Of a stretch of 64,000 nucleotides of DNA, positions 18,013 through 30,600 are shown piece by piece. Position numbers and translations under genes: made by a program. Each line of letters starts with the position of its first letter. Within the stretch, counting starts at the first letter, position 1. The notes below the pieces were generated by a model that saw nothing but the letters and a program-made list of their open reading frames with translations, did not search any database and was not told where the DNA came from. Origin of the DNA: Pseudomonadota bacterium (lineage in GTDB: Bacteria; Pseudomonadota; Gammaproteobacteria; Steroidobacterales; Steroidobacteraceae); the NCBI GenBank assembly GCA_016720075.1, contig JADJXW010000001.1, positions 1-64,000 of the forward strand, read 5' to 3'.

Positions 18013-21000
18013 ATGGAATCAACGGATCGCTACGGCCTTTCCCCGATGCAGTCGGGAATGCTGTTCAACTCGCTGCTGTCGCCGGGTACCGGCGTCGATA
18101 TCGAGCAGGTATTGATCCGCTGCCCCCAGGGGCTGGAAACCGGGCCATGGGGCCGGGCCTGGCAAGGCCTGGTCGATCGCCACGAGATACTTCGCACGGC
18201 CCTGTGCTGGGAGGGCGTGCAGGTTCCCGAGCAGCGCGTTGCCTCGGGCGTGACCCTTCCAGTAACCGAAATCGATTTCACCGGGGAACCGGATGCCGAT
18301 GGTGCCCTGGGCCGGTGGCTGCACGCCGACAGGGTCCGCGGCTTTGATCTGTCGGCAGCCCCGTTGATGCGGCTGGCGCTCGTCCGCATGCCACGGGGCG
18401 CCTGTGTTGCGATCTGGTCGTTCCACCACGTGCTGCTGGATGGGCGGTCATTCCCGCTGCTGTTGCGGGAGGTATGGGATGCGTACCGCGCCGCATCCGC
18501 CGGTGCGCCACTGCCTTCGCAGCCCGCATCCGGATCTTTCCGGCGCCACATCGAGTGGCTGGGCAAGATCGATCACGCACGGTCGGAAGGATTCTGGCGC
18601 GAGCAGTTGTCGGGATTCCGGGCGCCGACTCCGCTGGTGGTCGATCACGCCCCGCAGGCGCTGCCTCCCGGCGTTGCCGTCCAGTCGGCCGTGCAGGCCG
18701 AGTTGCCGGCGGATCTCACCGCGCGCCTTGGCGCGCGCGCCGCTCGATCCGGCGTAACGCTCAACACGCTGCTCCAGGCCGCCTGGGCCATCCTGCTGCA
18801 TCGTTACTCGGGCGAAGAAGACATCGTCTTCGGCGCCACGCGCGTCTGCTGTCGTTCCTCGCTGCCCGAGGTCGAGCAGATGCCGGGGCTGTTCATCAAC
18901 ACGCTGCCGATGCGGGCCGTCATTCCCGCCGACGGTCAGGTTGAACCCTGCGGCAGTCACTGCGCGCGCGCTCAGGCGCCCAGCGCGACCAGGGACACAC
19001 GCCCCTGGTGCAGGCGCAGGCCTGGAGCGATGTGCCGCGCGGCACGCCGCTGTTCGAGAACGCCGTGGTGTTCGACAGCGCCTCGCTGGACGCGCGCATG
19101 GCTGGGCACGCGCCAGTCCCCGCGACATACGAATACCTGGGCCAGACCAGCTTTCCGCTGACGCTCATCGCCTATGGTGACGAGCGCTTGCTGGTGCGCC
19201 TGGAGTACCTGCGCACGCGCGTGGCCGACGCCGTCGCGCAGCGCCTGCACGCGCACCTGCTGGCGATACTCACCGGGTTGGCCGGTGAAGCACTGACTCA
19301 CCTGGGGCAGCTGAAACTGCTGTCCGACGCCGAACGCCAGATGGCGCTTTACGACTGGAATCCGCTGCGCGAGTTTCCCAGCGAGCAGACACTGCACGCC
19401 ACATTCGCGGCGCAGGTCGCCCGCGTGCCGGGGGCCATCGCGGTCACCAGCGGCGAATCATCGCTGACCTATGCCGAGCTTGACCGGCGCGCGAACCAGC
19501 TCGCCCATCGGCTGCTCGCGGCGGGCGTGACCCGCAACCAGCTCGTCGCGCTGCGCGTGGAGCGCAGTGAGGCGGTGGTGATCGGCATCCTGGGCATCCT
19601 GAAGTCCGGCGCGGCGTACCTGCCGCTGGACCCGGTCTATCCGAAGGAACGCATCGCGTTCATGCTGGAAGACTCCGAGGTGCGCGTGGCGGTGACCGAA
19701 CAGGCCTTCCTTGCGGATTTCGCCGGCGCGCAGGTCAGTGCGTTGACGCTGGCCGATGCGAGCGATGCGCCAGTCACTGCGCCGGATGTTCCCTCGCGGC
19801 CCGACGACCTGGCCTACATCATCTACACCTCCGGCTCCACCGGTCGTCCGAAGGGTGTGCGCGTCACGCATCGCAACGTCGTGCGACTGATGGATGCGAC
19901 GCAACCGTGGTACGGCTTCAACGAGCGCGATGTCTGGACGCTGTTCCACTCCTACAGCTTCGACTGGACGGTGTTCGAGCTGTGGGGCGCGCTCGCCTTC
20001 GGCGGTCGACTGGTGGTCGTGCCCGGCATGGTGGCGAAGCTGCCGGATGAGTTCCGCGATCTGGTGCAGGCGGAGGGCGGACCGTGTTTCCGCCAGACGC
20101 CTTCGGCCTTCCGGTCCTTCATCCAGGCCGACAGCGAGGTGGGCGATGCCCGCTATGCGCTTCGATACGTGATTTTCGGTGGCGAAGCGCTGGAGCTGCA
20201 GAGCCTGGCGCCCTGGTTCGATCGCTACGGAGACCAGACGCCATCGCTGGTGAACATGTATGGCATCACCGAAACCACGGTGCATGTCACCTACCGCCCG
20301 ATCCGGCGGGCAGACCTGCAGGCAGGCAAGGGCAGTGTGGTCGGTGTTCCAATCCCCGACCTGCAGGTCTACATTCTCGATCGCTACGGCGATCCCGCGC
20401 CGATAGGCGTGACCGGCGAGATCCACGTCGGTGGCGCAGGCGTTGCGCTGGGATACCTCAACCGCGCCGAGCTGACCGCGCAACGCTTCGTGCCCGATCC
20501 GTTCCGCCGCGATCGCGCGCAGGTGATGTATCGCAGCGGCGACCTGGCACGACGCCTGGAGGATGGCGACATCGAGTGCCTCGGGCGCGGCGACGACCAG
20601 GTGAAGATCCGCGGCTTCCGCATCGAACTGGGCGAAATCGAATCGCAGATCGCAGCGCAACCCGTGGTGCAGTCGGTCTGCGTGATGGCCCGCGAGGATG
20701 TGCCCGGCGACAAGCGGCTGGCCGTCTACGTGGTGCCGCGCGCGCCGGCCGATGGCAAGCTCGCGGGGCAGATCAAGGCCAGGCTGCGCGAGAACCTGCC
20801 GCAGTACATGGTGCCAGCGGATTTCGTGTTCCTGGATCGCCTGCCCCTGACCTCCAACGGCAAGGTGGATCGCCGCGCGCTGCCGGCGCCCAACGCCCGC
20901 GCTGGCGGGGAGCAGCGCCGGCTTGTCGCGCCCGGATCGGCGGCCGAAGCCGCGCTCGTCGATGCCTGGAAGAGCGTGCTGCGATTGCCGGATGTCAGCA

Positions 21001-24000
21001 CCGACGACAACTTCTTCGCGCTGGGCGGCGATTCCATCCTGATCATCCAGATCATCTCGCGCTGTCGTGATGCCGGTTTGCGCGTGACACCCCGCATGAT
21101 CTTCGATCACCCGGTGCTCGCGGACCTTGCCGCCAGGGCCGGCACCGTGAACCGCAGTGTGCCTGCCGCCCTGCAGTCGCGTGATACGCATGATGTGCCG
21201 CTGTCACCCATCCAGCAGTGGTTCTTCGCTCATTCATTCGAGCAGCCGGGCTACTGGAACCAGGCCTATCTGTTCCGGCTGGCGCAGCCGCTCGATGAGG
21301 CCCGGCTTCGGCTCGCGCTGTCGGCCGTAGCGTCGCATCACGACGCGCTGCGGCTGCGGTACCCGCTTGGGGAAGGCGGCTGGCGCCAGCTCTGCGTGGC
21401 CGATGCTTCGGCGCCCGCGCTGCGTGTCGAGGATCTGACGCGGGTGTCGGACAGCGAATTGCCGTCGCGCATCGAGGCGCTGGGCGTCGAAGCGCAGTCA
21501 TCACTCGACATCCACGATGGCCCGGTGCTCACGGCGGTGCTGATGCGCTGCGGCCAGGGGCGGCCGGACCGCCTCTTGCTGGCCGTTCATCACCTGGTGA
21601 TCGACGGCGTTTCCTGGCGGCCGCTGCTCGAAGACCTGGAAACGGCATGCCTGGAAGGAGCCGGCAGCCTGGCTCAGCGGGCCCGGGGTGCTTCGTTCCC
21701 GGAATGGGTGGCTGCACTTCAGGCCTTCGCCTCCACGCCCGCCGCGCTTGCGGCTTCCGGCTACTGGCAACAGGCCGGCAAGCGCGCGGCGCAGCCCGCA
21801 GGGCATGAAGGACAACTCAAGGTCATCACCCAGGTGCTTGATGCCGACGCAACGCGCCGCGTGATGACGGAACTGCCCGCGCTGTTCCGCACCCAGGCCA
21901 ATGACGCGCTGCTGGCGGCCTTGCTCATGGCCGAGCGCCAGTGCGGGAACGCGGGCCCTCTGTCCATCGACATGGAAGGGCACGGCCGCGAGGATGTGGT
22001 GGGCGATCTCGACGTGTCGCGCACGATCGGCTGGTTCACCGCGCTGTTTCCGCTCAGCATCGATGCTCCGGTTACAGATGATCCGGCGCAGGTTCTGCTG
22101 GCTGTGAAGGAGCACCTGCGCAAGGTGCCGCACCGTGGCCTCAGCCATGGCGTGCTGCGCGCGTTTGCGCCCGACCCCGCACTGCGCGCCGAGCTTGCGG
22201 CGCAGCCGCCGGCTGGGCTGCTGTACAACTACCTGGGTCAGTCCGATGCGCTGGTCGCCGGCTTGCGGCTGCTTCAGTTCGCGCCGGAATCCACCGGTCC
22301 GTGGCATGGCCCGCGCAACCGGCGAACCCACGCCATCGAGGCGCTTGCCGTGGTGCGCGATGGCCGGTTCGAGGTGCAGTGGAGTTTCGATCCGGCGATC
22401 GTGCCTGCCGATCGGGTCGAGAAGCTCTCGCATGCCTACGGGAAGGCACTCGGGCAGTTGGCTGCGTTGGCGCAGCCCGGCGCCCGCGGCCGACGCTCGC
22501 CATCGGATTTCCCGCTCGCCACGCTTGCGCAGAACGATGTCGACAGTCTCTGGAAGCGCTATCCCGGGATGGAAGACGCGCATCGTCTTGCTCCGATGCA
22601 GCGACTTCTTCTACTCGGTCGAATCCGCCGGCAAGACGCCGGGGCTGGAGCAATGGGAGTTCCGGCTCGAGGGAGCCCTCGATGTCGAGCGGCTGCGTCG
22701 GTCCGCGCAGGTGGTGTTCAATCGCCATACGGTAATGCGCAGCGCCTTTGTCGGTGACGTGGGCCGCGAACCCCTGCAGGTAGTGCTGCCCGAGGCGCAA
22801 TGCGACTGGCAGGTCCAGGATCTGCGCGCCTTCGGTGCGGAGGAGCAGCGACGGCAAATCGACGCCGTCGCGCGCGAGAACGGCGCGCGGCCGGTGGCGC
22901 TGAGAGCGCGCGTGCCGCTGCGCCTTGATGTGCTGCGCACGGGTGATCAGCAGCATGTGCTGCTGTGGACCACGCATCATCTGTGTGTCGATGGCTGGTC
23001 ATGGCCGCTGCTGATCGGCGAGATCGCGCGGGACTACGGGGCCAGTGCAGCCGGAACTCCGGTTGAGAGGGCGGGCAGCCGCTATGCCGACTACATCGGC
23101 TGGCTGGCATCCGAGCGTCCCGGTTCGGCGGAGTTCTGGCGCGAGTACCTGGCCGGGTTCAGCGCGCCGCTTGCGCTTGGCATGCCCGCGCGGGAAGGCG
23201 CGGCGGTTCCTGCGCACGCGGATGGCGAGGTGGTGCAGCTGATGCCGCGGCACTGCCGCGCTTCCGCGTCGCGCGCGAGCACCAGGTCACCTCAACGCGT
23301 GCGTGCAGCTCGCGTGGGCCATCGTGCTTCACCACTGCAGCGCGAGCCCGGACGTCGTGTTTGGCGCGTCGTTCTCCGGCCGCCCGCCGGATCTGCCTGG
23401 TGTGTCAACGCTGGTAGGGCCCTGCGTCACCAACCTGCCCGTGCGGGTTCGCTTCGAGGCGGGCAGCAGCCTGCGCGAGCTCCTCCAGGGCGTGCATCGC
23501 AATCTGTCGGGACTCGCGACCCACCAGTACTCCTCGCCAGAGGAGATCCAGTCGCAGTCCGCCGTGCCCTGGCGCCACAGGGTTTTCGAGAGCCCGTGGT
23601 GTTCCAGAACTACCAGTTCGACATGCAGGCGCGCTGCAGTTTGTGACGGCGTGCGCTGTCGCGTTGCCCACGCCCCGGAGTCGACCAGCTATGGCCTGAC
23701 GCTGGCTGTCACCCCCGGCGAAGCGCTGCGCATCCGCATGCTGCCAGCATCGGGCGCGATCGACGCGCAGTCGCTGCAGGCTTACGCGCAGGCGCTCTCT
23801 TCGGTGCTTGCTTCCATGACGGCGCTGCCGCGGACGCGAGCCTGTCGGGAATCCTGGCAACGCTGCCCGAGGCGCTGCGCGGCAGTTCGGCGCGGCTGTC
23901 CAAGGCGGGCGCGCCTGCGCGCACCCGGGGTGCCGGCGCGGCGCCCGCGTCGCAGATGCAGCGCCTGGTGGCTTCGATCTGGAGCGAGTTGTTCGGCGGA

Positions 24001-24259
24001 CGATCTCTCGGTCGATGAGAATTTCTTCGAGCTGGGCGGGCAGTCGCTGCTGCTGATGCAGGCGCATCGTCGCCTGGCCGAGCGTCTGCAGCGCGACCTG
24101 CCGATCGTGCTGCTGCTGCAGTATCCGACCATCCGCACGCTGGCGCAGGCGCTGGATGGCGCGCCTGCCGCGCGCGACATGGCCGCCGAGATTGCCGCGC
24201 GCGCGCGGCGCCAGCTCGAAGCGCGAAAGCCGCCAACGCTGCCAAGGAAAGGAGGCTGA
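18013..24259 (+). CDS. Nonribosomal peptide synthetase, C/A/T/E/C/T (several frameshifts)
   Basis: About 2,080 codons. ATG 18013 (MESTDRYGLSPMQSGMLF) is preferred over TTG 17998. Domains: C3 18013-19330 (FHHVLLDGRSF), A3 19380-20880 (YIIYTSGSTGRPKGV, NMYGITETTVH, YRSGDLARR), T3 near 21030 (FFALGGDSILIIQI), an epimerisation domain 21200-22480 (VHHLVIDGVSW, IDMEGHGRE, YNYLGQSD), C4 22570-23830 (THHLCVDGWSW) and T4 near 24030 (FFELGGQSLLLMQA). T3 has the GGDS form usual before an E domain. No adenylation domain lies between C4 and T4; only about 150 bases separate them. Frame breaks occur near 18950, 22600, 23285, 23590, 23640 and 23830-23990. By GrsA positions A3 reads D-W-F-R-I-G-M-V-H, close to a threonine-type pocket but changed at three places. 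The PKS gene starts three bases after the stop. Confidence 0.88.
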
Positions 24260-24261
24260 GC

Positions 24262-27200
24262 ATGTCTTACGCCGAGAGCTACGATCCGGATGGCGGCATA
24301 GCGATTGTCGGAATCTCTGGCCGGTTTCCGGGCGCGCGCGATCCAGCCGAATTCTGGCGGGTGCTGGTCGAGGGCCGCGAAACCCTGACGCGTTTCGCCG
24401 CCGAGGATCTCGAGCCCTCCGTGCTTGAAGAGCCCGGCAGTCGCGATGATCCGGCCTATGTGCGCGTGCGCGGCGTGCTGCAGGATGCCGACCGGTTCGA
24501 TCCCGCGTTCTTTGGCCTGAACCCGCGGGAAGCCGAGGTGATGGACCCGCAGCAGCGCGCCATGCTCGAAGTGAGCTGGGAGGCGCTGGAGGATGCGGGC
24601 ATCGTTCCCGGCGAGTTCCCAGGCGCCATCGGCGTCTATGCCGGCGCCGGCTACAACATGTATCTCATCGAGAACCTGCTGAGCCGGCGCGATGTGGTGA
24701 GCGGGCCGGGCCTGCTGACCACGCTGGTGGGCAACGAACACGATTACCTGGCCACGCGCGTCGCCTACAAGCTCGACCTGAAGGGTCCCGCGCTGACCAT
24801 CCAGACGGCCTGCTCCACTTCGCTGGTTGCGGTGTGCTCGGCGGTGCAGAGCCTGCAGAGCTACCAGTGCGATGTGGCGCTGGCCGGTGGCGTGGCCATC
24901 CTGCTGCCGCAGAAGCGCGGCTACCTGTGGCAGGACGGTTCCATCACTTCACCTGATGGCCACTGCCGTCCTTTCGACGCGCAGGCCGCGGGCACCGTCT
25001 TCGGCAATGGCGCCGGCGTCGTGGTGCTCAAGCGCCTGGCCGATGCGGTTGCGGCCGGTGATCGCATCTACGCGGTCATCAAGGGCGCGGCGCTGAACAA
25101 TGATGGCAGCAGCAAGGTCAGTTTCACCGCGCCGAGCGTCGATGGTCACTCGCAGGTGATCGTGATGGCCCAGGCGCTCGCCGGGGGTGGATCCATCCAC
25201 CACCTCCTATATAGAAGCACGCGACGGCGACGTCGCTGGGCGATCCGGTGGAAGTGGCGGGCCTGAGGCAGGCTTTCCGCATGGGCGGCGCTGAAGGCAC
25301 CGGCTACTGCGCCATCGGTTCGGTCAAGGGCAACGTGGGCCACCTCGATGCGGCCGCGGGAGTCACGGGCCTGATCAAGACCGCGCTGTCGTTGTGGCAC
25401 GGCCAGTTGCCGGCCAGCATCAACTACAACAGCCCCAACCCGAAGCTGGGGCTGGAAACCAGCCCCTTCTTCGTCAATTCGCAGCTTCGCCCGTGGCCCC
25501 GGGGCGAGTCGCCGCGGCGCGCGGGCGTCAGTTCGTTCGGTGTAGGCGGCACCAACGCGCATGTCGTCGTCGAAGAGGCGCCGCTCCCCGTGTCGGGCCC
25601 CACGCGTCGCTCCGCCAGCCTGCTGGTGGTGTCGGCCAGACTGCGGACTCCGGCGGACCTGCGCTGCGGCGTTCGCCGACAGGCTCGAGCAGGAGCCCGG
25701 CATGGCGCTGCCCGACGTGGCTTTCACGCTGCATACGGGACGCAAGGCCTTTGGCGTGCGGCGTGCCGTGGTTGCGCATTCGGTCGCGGACGCGGTGGCT
25801 GGTCTGCGCGGCGAGGGACAGCGTCTTCTGGCGTCTTCCGCTGCTCCGCAGGCCCGGTCCGTGGCTTTCCTGTTCCCCGGGCAGGGTTCGCAGTACGTGA
25901 ACATGGGCAAGGCCCTCTACGAATCCGAACCGGTATTCCGCGCGGAGGTGGATGCCTGCGCGGATGTGCTGCGGCCGCTGCTCGGCTTCGATCTGCGCGC
26001 AGTGCTCTATCCGGAACCCGGGCACGAGGCCGCAGCCTCTGAACGCCTACGGCAGACAGCCGTGACACAGCCCGCCCTGTTCGTCATCGAATATGCGCTG
26101 GCGAGGCTGTGGATGCACCTCGGCGTGGATCCGGTCGCGATGATCGGCCACAGCGTGGGCGAGTACGTGGCCGCCTGCCTGGGCGGATTGTTCACCCGCG
26201 ATGATGCCCTGCGCCTGTTGTTCGAGCGCGCGCGGCTGATGCAGCAGCAGCCCGCGGGCCAGATGTTGTCCGTGCGGCTCGGCGCGTCGGAGCTGTCGCC
26301 GCACCTCGAAGGCACGGGCGTGTGCATCGCTGCGCACAATGCGCCGCAGCTCACCGTGGTGTCCGGGGAGACCGCCGCGTGCCAGATGCTGGCGCAGCGC
26401 CTTGCTGCGGCCGGGGTGACCGCCAAGCCGCTCGCCACGTCGCACGCGTTCCACTCATCCATGATGGAACCGGTGGTCGTCGCCTTCGAGCGCATCGTCG
26501 CCGCCACGCCCATGCATGAGCCGGAACGAACCTGGATATCCAGCCTCACCGGCCGGACCGTCGAGGTCGCGGAGGTGATGAGCGCGAACTACTGGGCTCG
26601 ACAGCTGCGCGAACCCGTGCAGTTCTGCGCGGGCATCGGGCAACTTCTCGATGCGTCGATGGCGCTGCTGGAGGTTGGTCCCGGCCAGGCGCTGTGCACG
26701 CTGCGCCGGCAGCATCGCGAGCAAGCGCGCGAGCAGCTGGTTCTGCCGAGCATGCATGGCTCCCAGGATGCGGCCCTCGACGGAGATGCATTCCTGGCGG
26801 CTGCCGGGCGCCTGTGGTGCGAAGGCGTGAGCCTGGACTGGCAGCGGCTCTACGAAGGCGAGACGCGCTGCCGCGTCAGCCTGCCGACATATGCATTCGA
26901 GCGTCGACGTTGCTGGGTGGATCCCGGCGCGTCGATGCCCCCACTGGAAGTCCCTGCGCAGCAGGAACCGCTACTCGAGAATCAAGAGGTCGATGTGGAT
27001 AACCGAAAGGCCTTGATGGTCACCAAGGTGCAGCAGCTCTTCTCGGATCTCAGTGGCATCGAAGCTGCTGCGCTCACGGCCTCCGTGCCGTATCTGGAGC
27101 TGGGGCTGGATTCGCTGTTCCTCGCGCAGGCGACCGGCGCGATCCAGAAGCACTTTGGCGTGCGCGTCAGTGTCCGCGAACTCGGCGAGGGCCTGGGAAC

Positions 27201-28941
27201 GGTTGATGCGCTGGCAGAAAGGCTGCTGCAGCTCGCGCCGCAGTCACTCCCCGCGGCTCCCGCCGCGAAGCGACCCGCTGCGGCTGCGCCTGCTGTTGCC
27301 GGTGCTCCACTGGTGGCCCGTGGCGGCGCGACAGCGCCGGCCGAGGGATTGGCTGCGGTATTCGCGCAGCAGCTGGAACTGATGGCGCGGCAGCTCGACA
27401 TGCTGCAGGGCGCGGGAGCAGCGCCTCCTGCGCCGGTTGCGTTGCAGGCCGCACCGGTCGCGCCGAAAGCCCCGGTCGTGCGTCCGGCTGCCGCCGCCGC
27501 GGACTCCCGTCCGATCGCCTTCGGTCCATACCGGCCACCCACGCGCGGCCCGTCGGGCGGACTCAACGACAAGCAGCAGAATGCGCTGTCGGAACCGATC
27601 GGCCAGTACACCACCCGCACGCCGGGATCCAAGGCCTTCACGGCGGCTCATCGCGCGCACCTGGCCGATCCGCGCAGCGTGGCCGGATTCCGCCAGATCT
27701 GGAAGGAGATGGTCTACCCGATCGTCACGGTACGTTCATCCGGCTCGAAGCTCTGGGACGTCGATGGCAACGAATACATTGATCTGGTGAACGGCTTCGG
27801 CATGGCGCTGTTCGGACACAATCCGGATTTCATCGCCTCGGCCATCCGCCAGCAGCTCGAGGCGGGATTCGAAATCGGACCGCAGACGCCGCTGGCGGGC
27901 GAGGTTGCCGCGCTCGTCAGTGAGTTCAGCGGCTGCGCCCGTGTGGCGTTCTGCAGCACCGGATCAGAGGCCGTGATGGCGGCCATCCGCATCGCGCGCA
28001 CGGTTTCGGCCCGCGACCGCATCGTGATGTTCACGGGCGACTACCACGGCATCTTCGACGAGGTGTTGGCGCGTCCGGTGCAGTCGGGCGACACCTCGCG
28101 TTCGCTGCCCATCGCGCCGGGTATTCCCGCCGCGATGGTCGAGAACATCACGGTGCTGGAATACGGCGCACCCGCCACGCTGCAGACGCTGCGCGAAATG
28201 GCGGGGGATGTCGCTGCCATCATCGTCGAGCCCGTCCAGAGCCGCCGCCCCGACCTGCAGCCCCGCGAATTCCTGAAGGAGTTGCGCGAGATCGCCACCA
28301 AGGGTGGCGCGGCCCTGGTCTTCGACGAAGTGGTCACCGGCTTTCGAAGCTGCCCGGGCGGCGCGCAGGAGATATTCGGCGTGCGCGCCGACATCGTCAC
28401 CTATGGCAAGGTCGTTGGCGGCGGCATGCCGATCGGCATCGTGGCCGGATCGGCGCATTACCTGGATGCGCTCGACGGCGGCGGCTGGCAGTACGGCGAC
28501 GATTCCTACCCTGAAGTGGGCGTCACCTTCTTCGCGGGCACCTTCGTGCGCCATCCGCTGGCGCTGGCAAGCGCCCGCGCCGTGCTCCAGAAGCTCAAGG
28601 CCGAAGGTCCCCAGCTGCAGCGCAAGCTCAACCGGCGCACCACGCAACTGGTGCAGGAGATCAACGCGTTCGCGGCTGGCCGCGCCATTCCGCTGAAGGT
28701 CACGCATTTCTCGTCGATGTTCTACTTCAATTTCCCGCCGGACCTGCCGCTGGCGAGCCTGTTCTTCCCGCTGCTGCGCGCCCGGGGAATCCATATCTGG
28801 GAAGGGCGCCCCGGATTCCTGGGGGTTGCCCACAGCGAGGACGACATCGCGGCCGTCACCCGCTGCATTTGCGAAACGCTGGTGAAGATGGTGGACTGTG
28901 AGTTCCTTCCGGGGAACACCAGCCAGTCCGCGGGAGCCTGA
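24262..28941 (+). CDS. Polyketide synthase KS/AT/ACP fused to a GSA-type aminotransferase (frameshifted)
   Basis: Start MSYAESYDPDGGIAIVGISG, with AAGGAGG just upstream. KS 24290-25560: active Cys in TACSTSLVAV and His in GNVGHLDAAAG; the usual EAHGTAT stretch is damaged by indels at about 25180-25220. AT 25850-26900: GHSVGEYVAA and HAFHS, the malonyl-CoA signature. ACP near 27110 (LELGLDSLFLAQ). An Ala/Pro linker follows, then an aminotransferase 27570-28900 of the glutamate-1-semialdehyde type, with the PLP lysine in VTYGKVVGGGMPIG. No KR, DH or ER is present. The architecture is that of McyE or MycA modules: malonyl extension gives a beta-keto thioester, which is transaminated to a beta-amino acyl chain. 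A further frame break lies at about 25660 between KS and AT. The C/T gene begins directly after the stop. Confidence 0.92.
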
Positions 28942-30600
28942 ATGACCCACCCATCAAATGCCCGCCTGCCGTTGACAGAAGGCCAGCGCGAGATGCTCGC
29001 GGCCATGAACCTGGACGAGGACGCCAATCGTCCCTACAGCCTGGTGCATGCGCTGACGCTGGTGGGTCCTCTCGATATCGAAGCGCTCGAAGATGCGCTG
29101 GCCGACGTTGTCGCCCGCCACGCCGCCCTGCGCGTGCGCATCCTGCCCGAGCTCGAGCAGCAGGAGATCGCAGCCAGCGCCCGGGTTCCGCTGCAGACGC
29201 TCGACCTGTCGGCCACTGCGGCAACCGAGCAGCGCGCCGCCGTCGAGAAGGTGCTGCAGGACCAGTTGCGCAAGCCGGTGACGCCGCTGGACTGGCCGCT
29301 GATGCGCGTCCTGGTGGTGCGTCTGGCGCCGGACCGCAATCTGCTTGTGGTGGCCGTGCATCACATCGTCTGCGATGGCTGGTCCACCTCGGTGTTCTTC
29401 GGCGATCTGGGCAAGGCCTATCAATCCGCTCTCTATGGCCTGCAGGCCGAACTTCCGCCCGCCGGCTCCTACGAGCAGTTCGTGCGGCGCGAATCGGAGT
29501 CCGGGCATCAGCAGCGGGCCACGGAGTCGCTTGAGTTCTGGAAGCGCAAGTACGCCGACGGCGCGCCCGTGCTGCGCCTGCCCGAGGATTTTCCCCGGCC
29601 CGCCGTGAAGACCTTCAACGGTGGACGCTGCGAAGTGCCGCTGCAGGCAGAGCGCTACGCGCGCATCAGGCAGGCCGGCGCGCGCCAGGGATGCACGCTG
29701 TTTGTCACGCTGCTTGCGGGCTACGAGCTGCTGCTACACCAGCTCTCCGGGCAGCGGGATATCGTGCTGGGCATTCCAGTGGCCGAGCAGGCCTCGATGG
29801 ACAACCCGCACCTGATCGCGCACGCCGTGAACACGGTGCCGCTGCGCAGCCACATCGATCCGCAGGCCACGGTCGCGCGGCACATGGCCAATACGCGCGG
29901 CAACGTGGTCGATTCACTGGAGAACCAGTTCCTGACCTTCGGCACGCTGGTGCAGGCGCTGCGGCTGCCACGCGACCCGTCGCGCACGCCGCTGGTTTGC
30001 CTGACATTCAACATCGACAAGCTCACGTCGCCGTTCGACTTCGGTCCCGTGAAGGTGGAATCGATAGCCGCCCCCGGCAGCCACATCGGCTTCGAGCTGA
30101 TGATCAATGTCGTCGATTCGGGCGCCGACGCCGTGCTGGTCTGCGACTTCAACAGTGATCTCTATGCCGAGCGCTCGGTCCGCGGCTGGATAGAGGCGTA
30201 TCTGCTGATTCTCGACGACATGCTGGCGGATCCGGCTGCCCTGGTTGCCGCGCTGCCGCGCCGCGTGGCTGCGGCGGCCGACAGTGCCGCTCCCGTCAAA
30301 ACGTCAGTGCCGGCGCCAGCGGTGCAGGCGGCCGCCGCCGATACCATCGCCATCGTCACGCGGGTGTACGAAGAGATCCTCGATCGGTCGGTCGACAGTC
30401 CCGATGACAACTTCTTCGATCTCGGCGGTCATTCGCTGATGGCCGCGAAGCTCGTGACCCGGCTGAAGGCCCAGACCGGCGTCGACGTGCGCCTGCGCGA
30501 TGTCTTCGAGCACCAGACGGTTGCGACGATGGCGACCTGCGTGGAGCGCAAGCGCTGGCTCGCCGGCGGGGGCAGCGTGCAGGAGGAGGTCGAGATTTGA
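28942..30600 (+). CDS. NRPS condensation/thiolation module without adenylation domain
   Basis: 552 residues in one intact frame. The condensation domain is about residues 5-430 with the catalytic VHHIVCDGWS and an LCL-like pattern. A thiolation domain follows with FFDLGGHSLMAAKL near residue 495. The C-terminus is acidic (GSVQEEVEI). There is no A domain, so T5 must be charged in trans, be used for transfer, or stay unloaded. The gene starts immediately after the PKS stop (TGA ATG) and its stop overlaps the next start (TTGA). By position C5 would use the beta-amino acyl chain made by the upstream PKS-aminotransferase, as the C domain following the aminotransferase of mycosubtilin synthetase does. 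Confidence 0.9.
   Translation: MTHPSNARLPLTEGQREMLAAMNLDEDANRPYSLVHALTLVGPLDIEALEDALADVVARHAALRVRILPELEQQEIAASARVPLQTLDLSATAATEQRAAVEKVLQDQLRKPVTPLDWPLMRVLVVRLAPDRNLLVVAVHHIVCDGWSTSVFFGDLGKAYQSALYGLQAELPPAGSYEQFVRRESESGHQQRATESLEFWKRKYADGAPVLRLPEDFPRPAVKTFNGGRCEVPLQAERYARIRQAGARQGCTLFVTLLAGYELLLHQLSGQRDIVLGIPVAEQASMDNPHLIAHAVNTVPLRSHIDPQATVARHMANTRGNVVDSLENQFLTFGTLVQALRLPRDPSRTPLVCLTFNIDKLTSPFDFGPVKVESIAAPGSHIGFELMINVVDSGADAVLVCDFNSDLYAERSVRGWIEAYLLILDDMLADPAALVAALPRRVAAAADSAAPVKTSVPAPAVQAAAADTIAIVTRVYEEILDRSVDSPDDNFFDLGGHSLMAAKLVTRLKAQTGVDVRLRDVFEHQTVATMATCVERKRWLAGGGSVQEEVEI

Noticed and set aside
19458..21191. A 577-codon minus-strand frame opposite A3
   Set aside because: Antisense shadow of the adenylation domain; no plausible start site or domain.
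9762..25266. Decaying, non-functional NRPS cluster
   Set aside because: Breaks of the same kind occur in housekeeping and unrelated genes, and catalytic motifs are intact on both sides of each break, so error is the simpler explanation.
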